The translations under genes were made by a program, and so were the position numbers. Shown here piece by piece: positions 13,909 through 18,125 of a stretch of 18,125 nucleotides of DNA (its first letter is position 1; the number at the start of each line of letters is the position of its first letter). The notes under the pieces were generated by a model, which saw only the letters and a program-made list of their open reading frames with translations, searched no databases and was not told the origin of the DNA. The DNA lies in the NCBI GenBank assembly GCA_035641235.1, contig DASQUP010000244.1, positions 1-18,125 of the forward strand. The letters are read 5' to 3'. This stretch comes from DASQUP01 sp035641235. Lineage in GTDB: Bacteria; Actinomycetota; CADDZG01; WHSQ01.

Positions 13909-16755
13909 CTAAGGAATGACCGTGGAGTCGAACAGCGGACCGTCGTCGACCGCCACGCCACCCTCATTGATCGGAACGCCGACCGTCACGACTCCGCTGC
14001 AGCTCCCACCGAGTTCGTCGGTTGCAGTGAACCCGATGTGGTAGACGCGGCCGTTGCCGGTCCCCACCCGCTCGGCACGGACGTGTGCGTTCTGAGTCCC
14101 TACGCCGCGGCCGTCGGGCGCGGTGTCACCGCTATCCGGCGCGTCCACCGCCTCGTCCTGAAAGATGCTGTCGACCGTGATCGTGACCGGGTCGCCCTCC
14201 GGATCCGTCACGCCCGAGATGGCGATCCTGCGGAACCTGTGGTTCGGGGGGAACAGCGTGTCCGGAGAGGCAACCGCGCCGGCGCAAGAGGGCCCGACGT
14301 TCAGATCCAAGCCGACGACAACTGGGTCGTGATCCGACGACCGGAATTCGTTGGGCTCATACAGCTCATCCTGGGCATCTGACTTGAAGGTGGTGTCATA
14401 GTCGAGCAGGTCCGGCTCGTCGGCATTGATGTGCCACTCGGTCGCCCCCGTTACCTGCCGCATCAGCGTGCCGGTAGACAGAGCATGGTCCAGGTACCCG
14501 ACCAGACCGTCGAACACGAAAGAATAGGCAAGCTCCCCTTCGAACCTGAGGATCAGATCGGTGTAGTCGTCACGGTTGCCCAGTACGTCGTCCGCCCCTT
14601 CGAGGATGGCGTCGATCGGGTCTTCTTTGTCGTAGCTGTTGAGGTCACCGATGATCAGGAAGTCATCGTCGCCGCTGGCCGTCGGGTCGGTGGCGAGCCA
14701 GTCGACGAGCGCCTCGGCAGCCTGCGTCCTGGTCTGGTTGCAGTTGCCTTGACCATCGCCGGTATCGGGATCGCCGACGTCGTCGCAAGAGGAACCCTTG
14801 GACTTGAGGTGGTTGACGGCAACGGTGAACACGCCGCCCGCGCCGTCGGCGAAGGTCTGCGCCAGGACGGGTCTGCTCTTATCGTCCAAGAACCTGGGAT
14901 CCACTGAGGAGTCGAGGATCTCGTAGTCGCCGAGTGGCGAAACGGATCCCGGCTTGTAAATGATGCCGACCTTGATCGCGTCCGTCCCGATGGTTCCCGT
15001 ATCGACGTAGTCATAGGTTCCCGCGCCGAAGATGTCGTTGAGGCCCGCAACGATGTCGGCAAGCGGCTCCACGCCGGTGGTGTTCTCCATCTCGATCAAA
15101 CCGAAGACGTCTGCATCGATCTCAGACAACGCTGCCAGGATCTTGGCGCGTTGGCGCTCGAACTCTTCAGCGTCGTCCGCCCCGCGGCACTCCTGATTCT
15201 GCTCCGGGCCACAGATATCCGGCCCCAGATCGAGGGTGAGGAAGTAGTTGAGCACGTTGAAGCTCGAGACCGTCATGTTGCCACCCACATCGTCCGGCTC
15301 CTCGGGCCGGGGGTTGGTCGCCGAGTAGTCGGCTCCGGCCGTCGGTTGGATGCGGTAGAGGCCGAAGCTCTCGTCGATCACTCCGATGGAGTTGGCAACC
15401 GTGTCCCCGCCTCGGAATCGGTTCTCGAGCGTGAACTCGTCGCCGTTCGGGTGCCGGGTGAAGGTCGGGTTCTGAATGGTCTGGCCGTCGTCCAACGTGA
15501 TCCGCCGGAGCCGGATCTGCTCCAGCAAGGCGATGGCCGGCGCGCCCGGCTCCACGACGGCGGTCGGCTGATGCAGGCGGTCCTGCCCCTCAAAGGGAAG
15601 CGACAGCACCATCTCACCGAATCGGTCGTAGTTGAAGTACTCAGAGATGACGAGATCCTGAGGGAACAACGTCCTCATGCCCTCGAATCGCTCCAGGTCG
15701 CCGGGCGCGTCGAGCGGGAACGTACCCGTACCGGGCGACGGCAGTGGCGCCGCCGTCTCGCAGACCGCGAGATCCATTACATCGGTGAGCTCGGTCATCG
15801 AGGATGCGCCACCCGAAGTGACGAACTCGGTTACCTCGGCGCGAATCCGAACCAGATCACCGACGTGGACATCGTCTGCGCCGGAGGCAAAGACAAAGAC
15901 GCCCTCGGAAGTTTCGTCATTTGAGTCGGCCTCTGCGTCCTCCTCTTGGACATAGAAACCATTGAGGTTGCCGTCGTCGGCCTCAGTGTTGTTCTGGAAG
16001 TCACCGACCACGACTCCTTCCACGACCACGACCGATCCGTCCAACGGACTCGTGGCGCCGGCATCCTGCACCTCGTGGATAAACGTTGCGGGATCCCCAC
16101 ACGCTCCGAAAGGAGGCGGAGGGGGAGGCGGTTCGGGGCAGTCGTTGGCTTCACCCGGAGTGCTCGTCGTCGATATGAGGTCGACGTTGTTCTGATCCGT
16201 GTCGACGCCGTCTGCGCAGCGGGAAATGCTCTCGTTCGGATCGGGTGCATCTACTAGTCCGTCACCGGATCCCTCGGTGTATGGCGCACCGGTGTCACCC
16301 TCGTATGAAACGGCGTCGACCAGTGTTTCTCCGAGCCGGATCGCAACGGCATCGGGCGCGCCGTTCTGGATGAGGTCCTGACCGGGGTCAACGTCGAGAT
16401 CACAGTTCGGAACGTTCGCGGCGTTGCCGCAGAGAACGAAATAGTCACCGGCGGCCAGCGAAACGTCGGGCAGGGCGAAGGTGCGGTAACCGGATGCTCC
16501 GCCGTTGACTCCGTTGACCATTTCGACGCTGTACCCATCCAGATCAATGGCGGCATCTGACACGTTCTTGATCTCCAGGAACTCGGCCGTGTCGAAGGAG
16601 GGCTGGTCGTAATCGATCTCGTTCACCACGAGGGTGGTGGACTGAGCCAGCGCCGAAGTTGGTCCCGGGACGACGGCGAGTCCGGCAATGAGAAGTGAAC
16701 AGAGGAATCCGGTCAAGAAAGTCCGATTCCACACGGTCGCACTGCCTTTGTGCAT
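13909..16755 (-). CDS. Secreted ExeM/NucH-family nuclease with lamin-tail domain
   Basis: The 948-residue protein has a signal peptide (1-38, cleavage likely after ALA), a lamin-tail domain (about 40-150; VVNEIDYDQPSFDTAEFLEI), a Pro-rich linker (208-215), an OB-fold-like region (about 225-340) and an endonuclease/exonuclease/phosphatase domain (about 493-817). Catalytic residues visible are N500 (SSFNVLNYF), E556 (IEMEN), H649 (VNHLKSKG), D704/N706 (GDLNSYDKEDP) and D808-H809 (SSDHDP). This order defines ExeM/NucH-type extracellular DNases, which degrade environmental DNA for nutrients, phosphate or biofilm turnover. Residues 823-930 form an Ig-like extracellular module (LFPPNHRF, AERVGTGNGRVYHI, ATDELGGSCSG). 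No sortase or membrane anchor is seen at the C-terminus. GAGG lies 5 nt before the ATG. An internal Asp/Glu-rich composition suggests Ca2+ binding. Confidence 0.93.
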   Translation of the reverse strand: MHKGSATVWNRTFLTGFLCSLLIAGLAVVPGPTSALAQSTTLVVNEIDYDQPSFDTAEFLEIKNVSDAAIDLDGYSVEMVNGVNGGASGYRTFALPDVSLAAGDYFVLCGNAANVPNCDLDVDPGQDLIQNGAPDAVAIRLGETLVDAVSYEGDTGAPYTEGSGDGLVDAPDPNESISRCADGVDTDQNNVDLISTTSTPGEANDCPEPPPPPPPFGACGDPATFIHEVQDAGATSPLDGSVVVVEGVVVGDFQNNTEADDGNLNGFYVQEEDAEADSNDETSEGVFVFASGADDVHVGDLVRIRAEVTEFVTSGGASSMTELTDVMDLAVCETAAPLPSPGTGTFPLDAPGDLERFEGMRTLFPQDLVISEYFNYDRFGEMVLSLPFEGQDRLHQPTAVVEPGAPAIALLEQIRLRRITLDDGQTIQNPTFTRHPNGDEFTLENRFRGGDTVANSIGVIDESFGLYRIQPTAGADYSATNPRPEEPDDVGGNMTVSSFNVLNYFLTLDLGPDICGPEQNQECRGADDAEEFERQRAKILAALSEIDADVFGLIEMENTTGVEPLADIVAGLNDIFGAGTYDYVDTGTIGTDAIKVGIIYKPGSVSPLGDYEILDSSVDPRFLDDKSRPVLAQTFADGAGGVFTVAVNHLKSKGSSCDDVGDPDTGDGQGNCNQTRTQAAEALVDWLATDPTASGDDDFLIIGDLNSYDKEDPIDAILEGADDVLGNRDDYTDLILRFEGELAYSFVFDGLVGYLDHALSTGTLMRQVTGATEWHINADEPDLLDYDTTFKSDAQDELYEPNEFRSSDHDPVVVGLDLNVGPSCAGAVASPDTLFPPNHRFRRIAISGVTDPEGDPVTITVDSIFQDEAVDAPDSGDTAPDGRGVGTQNAHVRAERVGTGNGRVYHIGFTATDELGGSCSGVVTVGVPINEGGVAVDDGPLFDSTVIP

Positions 16756-16972
16756 GTAGCCTCTTCCCTTCTCCCAAGCGACTGTCGCCGGATACTAGCC
16801 AGCAATCAGTGGCACGCCCACCCCTTAGCGCCGCATTTCGCGTGGCGGCCCCGTACGGTTTTCGAGCTATTTGCCTTTAGCGAGCCGTCGGACCGAACCG
16901 CAGCCTATTCCGTGCGACACAGGTTCTCCCTGTGTGGGAGGTTTCAATAGTCGCCAAGAAGCTCTTCCGGGC
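16756..16972. other. Intergenic leader of the nuclease gene
   Basis: This 217-bp gap separates two minus-strand genes and shows no supported ORF. It contains the hairpin at 16917-16935 near the upstream gene's stop and a minus-strand TAGTAT about 40 nt ahead of the nuclease ATG, which could be a -10 element, though no good -35 accompanies it. Confidence 0.4.
16917..16935 (-). terminator. Hairpin downstream of the membrane-protein gene
   Basis: ACACAGG (16917-16923) and CCTGTGT (16929-16935) are perfect 7-bp arms around a 5-nt loop, 38 nt beyond the membrane-protein stop on the minus strand. There is no U tract, so it is a plausible but unproven terminator. Confidence 0.45.
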
Positions 16973-17893
16973 TCAGAGGGAGGAAGCCTCTTCGGCCACC
17001 TGCGATTCGGGCAGGGTAGTGCGCCCGATCCGCTCGGTCACGGCTATGAAGGCGATCCCCCACCCAATGGCCAGAACCGCCCACACCGCGTTGGCGGCAG
17101 ACGCGTCGTTTGGAGCGACCAGCGACGCCACTCCGTAGACCAGGAGAAGCAGCGCTGCCCCCCAGGCGAGGAGTCGCCATCCGCCCGATGACCGGATGGA
17201 CGCGACCACCGCCAAGGCGATCACGGCCAGCGCGAAACCGCCCATGGCGGACCAGTGCCCGAAGTGCCTCGCCGCCTCGAGCTCCGCAGCCGAATCCGTG
17301 AGCCGCCTGAGTCGCCGCTCCAGCTCCGCCTCGAACTCGTCATCCTCAAGATCCTCCGGGAATGACTCGAACGCCGCCCGCCCGGCCTCCGCTGCATCGA
17401 AGCCCACCCGCGCTTCGGCCACTGCAAAAACGAACAACGGAATAGCCGCAATCAATGCAAGCCCCAGCATGACCCGACTCATGCGCGGTTCGGGGCGAAT
17501 GATCCGATCCCGAGCCGGATGCAGAGCAATCAATGCGATCGGCATGACTATGAACAGGAAGACAATCGGATCTGGTTGCTGGTCCACGACCAGGAAGGCC
17601 GCTTCAAGAAACCAGATCGGCAGCGCCACCATATACATGGCTGCCGGTTTTCGTTCCGGCCGGCGAAGCTGGACGATCAGTCCCACGAAACTAACCACGA
17701 AGATCGATCCGAAGGCGGTTTCGTGAATTCGGTGTGAGACCACCGTCTCCTGCTCGAGGAACCAGCCGAGGATTGCAAACAACATCGGACTAAGCTGGAC
17801 GTGCATCAAGGCGAACAGGAGCAGCAGTACGACAAAAGCAATACGACGAGCGCGGCCAGGCGCTTTTGTCTGTTTTGTTGTGCTAACTGCCAA
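16973..17893 (-). CDS. Multi-pass membrane protein of unknown function
   Basis: I do not recognise a family. From TTG 17893 the product has 306 residues and about eight membrane segments (roughly 18-43, 62-78, 88-103, 108-125, 140-160, 221-240, 246-262, 270-290). Between the fifth and sixth is an acidic, probably helical soluble segment (about 165-215; EDLEDDEFEAELERRLRRL), ending in an HFGHW motif near the membrane. The N-terminus is short and basic, and the C-terminal tail is polar. The frame is open to an ATG at 17959, but AGGAGG only 4 nt before TTG 17893 makes the shorter form more likely. The gene lies upstream of the nuclease on the same strand, separated by 217 bp and a hairpin, so the two are probably transcribed separately. 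Confidence 0.75.
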   Translation of the reverse strand: MAVSTTKQTKAPGRARRIAFVVLLLLFALMHVQLSPMLFAILGWFLEQETVVSHRIHETAFGSIFVVSFVGLIVQLRRPERKPAAMYMVALPIWFLEAAFLVVDQQPDPIVFLFIVMPIALIALHPARDRIIRPEPRMSRVMLGLALIAAIPLFVFAVAEARVGFDAAEAGRAAFESFPEDLEDDEFEAELERRLRRLTDSAAELEAARHFGHWSAMGGFALAVIALAVVASIRSSGGWRLLAWGAALLLLVYGVASLVAPNDASAANAVWAVLAIGWGIAFIAVTERIGRTTLPESQVAEEASSL

Positions 17894-17897
17894 TTCG

Positions 17898-17903
17898 CCT
17901 CCT
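17898..17903 (-). promoter_or_regulatory. Ribosome-binding site that sets a TTG start
   Basis: On the minus strand AGGAGG (plus-strand CCTCCT) lies 4 nt before TTG 17893. It is a near-perfect Shine-Dalgarno and favours this start over the ATG 66 nt upstream, which has none and would add 22 Gly/Pro/polar residues. Confidence 0.65.
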
Positions 17904-17959
17904 TGGGGCCCGCACCCCTCGGCCGTCGGCGCCCTTAATTGGACCTTGGATTGACCCAA

Positions 17960-18125
17960 ACCCTCCCGCGTAAGATGCCTCCAACATTATTCAATCTTGA
18001 AAGTTCTGGAAGTGGGAACGAGGCCACAGCATAATGTTCCGATGCAGTCTTTAATGCCTGCCCCCGGTTGGGCGGCGATAGAGCAGTGACTCCAGTCAAC
18101 CGCAGGGCGGCGACCCAATGCAGTA
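17960..18125. other. Window end without a supported gene
   Basis: No convincing ORF, RNA gene or promoter is seen. The sequence is more A/T-rich near 17980-18050 than its neighbours, as expected for a promoter region. A GTG at 18090 opens a plus-strand frame to the window edge, and CGGTTG (18065-18070) with CAACCG (18097-18102) could form a weak hairpin; neither is enough for a call. Confidence 0.4.

Noticed and set aside
15151..15924. Long plus-strand open frame antisense to the secreted nuclease
   Set aside because: The nuclease motifs on the minus strand are unmistakable; the antisense translation is Arg/Val-rich with no domain features.
16108..16134. G-rich run on the plus strand that could form a G-quadruplex
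   Set aside because: It is the reverse complement of the nuclease's poly-proline linker codons, which explains the composition.
17881..17896. Possible third copy of the palindromic repeat (GCTAACTGCCA matches copy 1)
   Set aside because: Only 11 bases match, there is no second arm, the TTTGAGC flank is absent, and the bases belong to the start of the membrane-protein gene next to its Shine-Dalgarno.
18060..18125. Possible tRNA or start of a new gene at the window end
   Set aside because: No cloverleaf arms could be found and the GTG frame at 18090 has no ribosome-binding site and too few codons to judge.

Overview
The window looks like chromosomal DNA from a high-GC Gram-positive bacterium, most likely an Actinomycetota member outside the well-studied genera (an Acidimicrobiia- or Thermoleophilia-like lineage is my guess). 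The basis is high GC with dense, short-spaced genes, frequent GTG/TTG starts, an actinobacterial-looking UvrB, a two-domain VOC protein closely resembling the mycobacterial CFP30B/Rv0577 family, a Cys-less MGMT-like protein and a DUF2277 protein. I saw no rRNA, tRNA, CRISPR array, transposase, integrase or phage gene.

Layout: (1) 1-1203, plus strand: the 3' part of a class V aminotransferase/kynureninase-like gene, then a histidine phosphatase of the SHB17-like type, closed by a stem-loop shared with the convergent MATE gene. (2) 1265-5508, minus strand: uvrB, a tandem VOC protein, an intergenic palindromic repeat and a DinF-type MATE exporter. (3) 5606-6541, plus strand: a double-GNAT acetyltransferase, divergent from uvrB and meeting the next group tail to tail with only 3 nt between stops. 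(4) 6545-11123, minus strand: FkbM-type methyltransferase, ABC ATPase, two ABC-2 permeases joined by 4-nt overlaps, and a sarcosine/N-methyl amino acid oxidase, probably one transcription unit. (5) 11282-12871, plus strand: a membrane-anchored alkaline-phosphatase-superfamily protein with its domain order rotated. (6) 12912-13842: a small minus-strand ORF, then an alkyltransferase-like protein and DUF2277 on the plus strand. (7) 13909-17893, minus strand: a large secreted ExeM/NucH-family nuclease and a multi-pass membrane protein of unknown function. The last ~230 bases hold no gene I can support.

The strongest unusual observation is the phosphatase at 11282-12871. The segment that should be its C-terminus (last metal-ligand His, strand and DVAPT helix) sits directly after the N-terminal membrane anchor, and the nucleophile half follows it; all seven expected metal/nucleophile residues are present, so this reads as an intact circular permutant rather than a broken gene. 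The second is a pair of ~40-bp imperfect palindromes (2627-2664 and 11193-11231) with identical outer arms and flanks but different inner arms that each remain self-complementary, suggesting a dispersed structured repeat. Other points are an FAD oxidase with the sarcosine-pocket His replaced, a Cys-less alkyltransferase-like protein with an altered PCHR-equivalent, and several hairpins in divergent or 5' leader positions.
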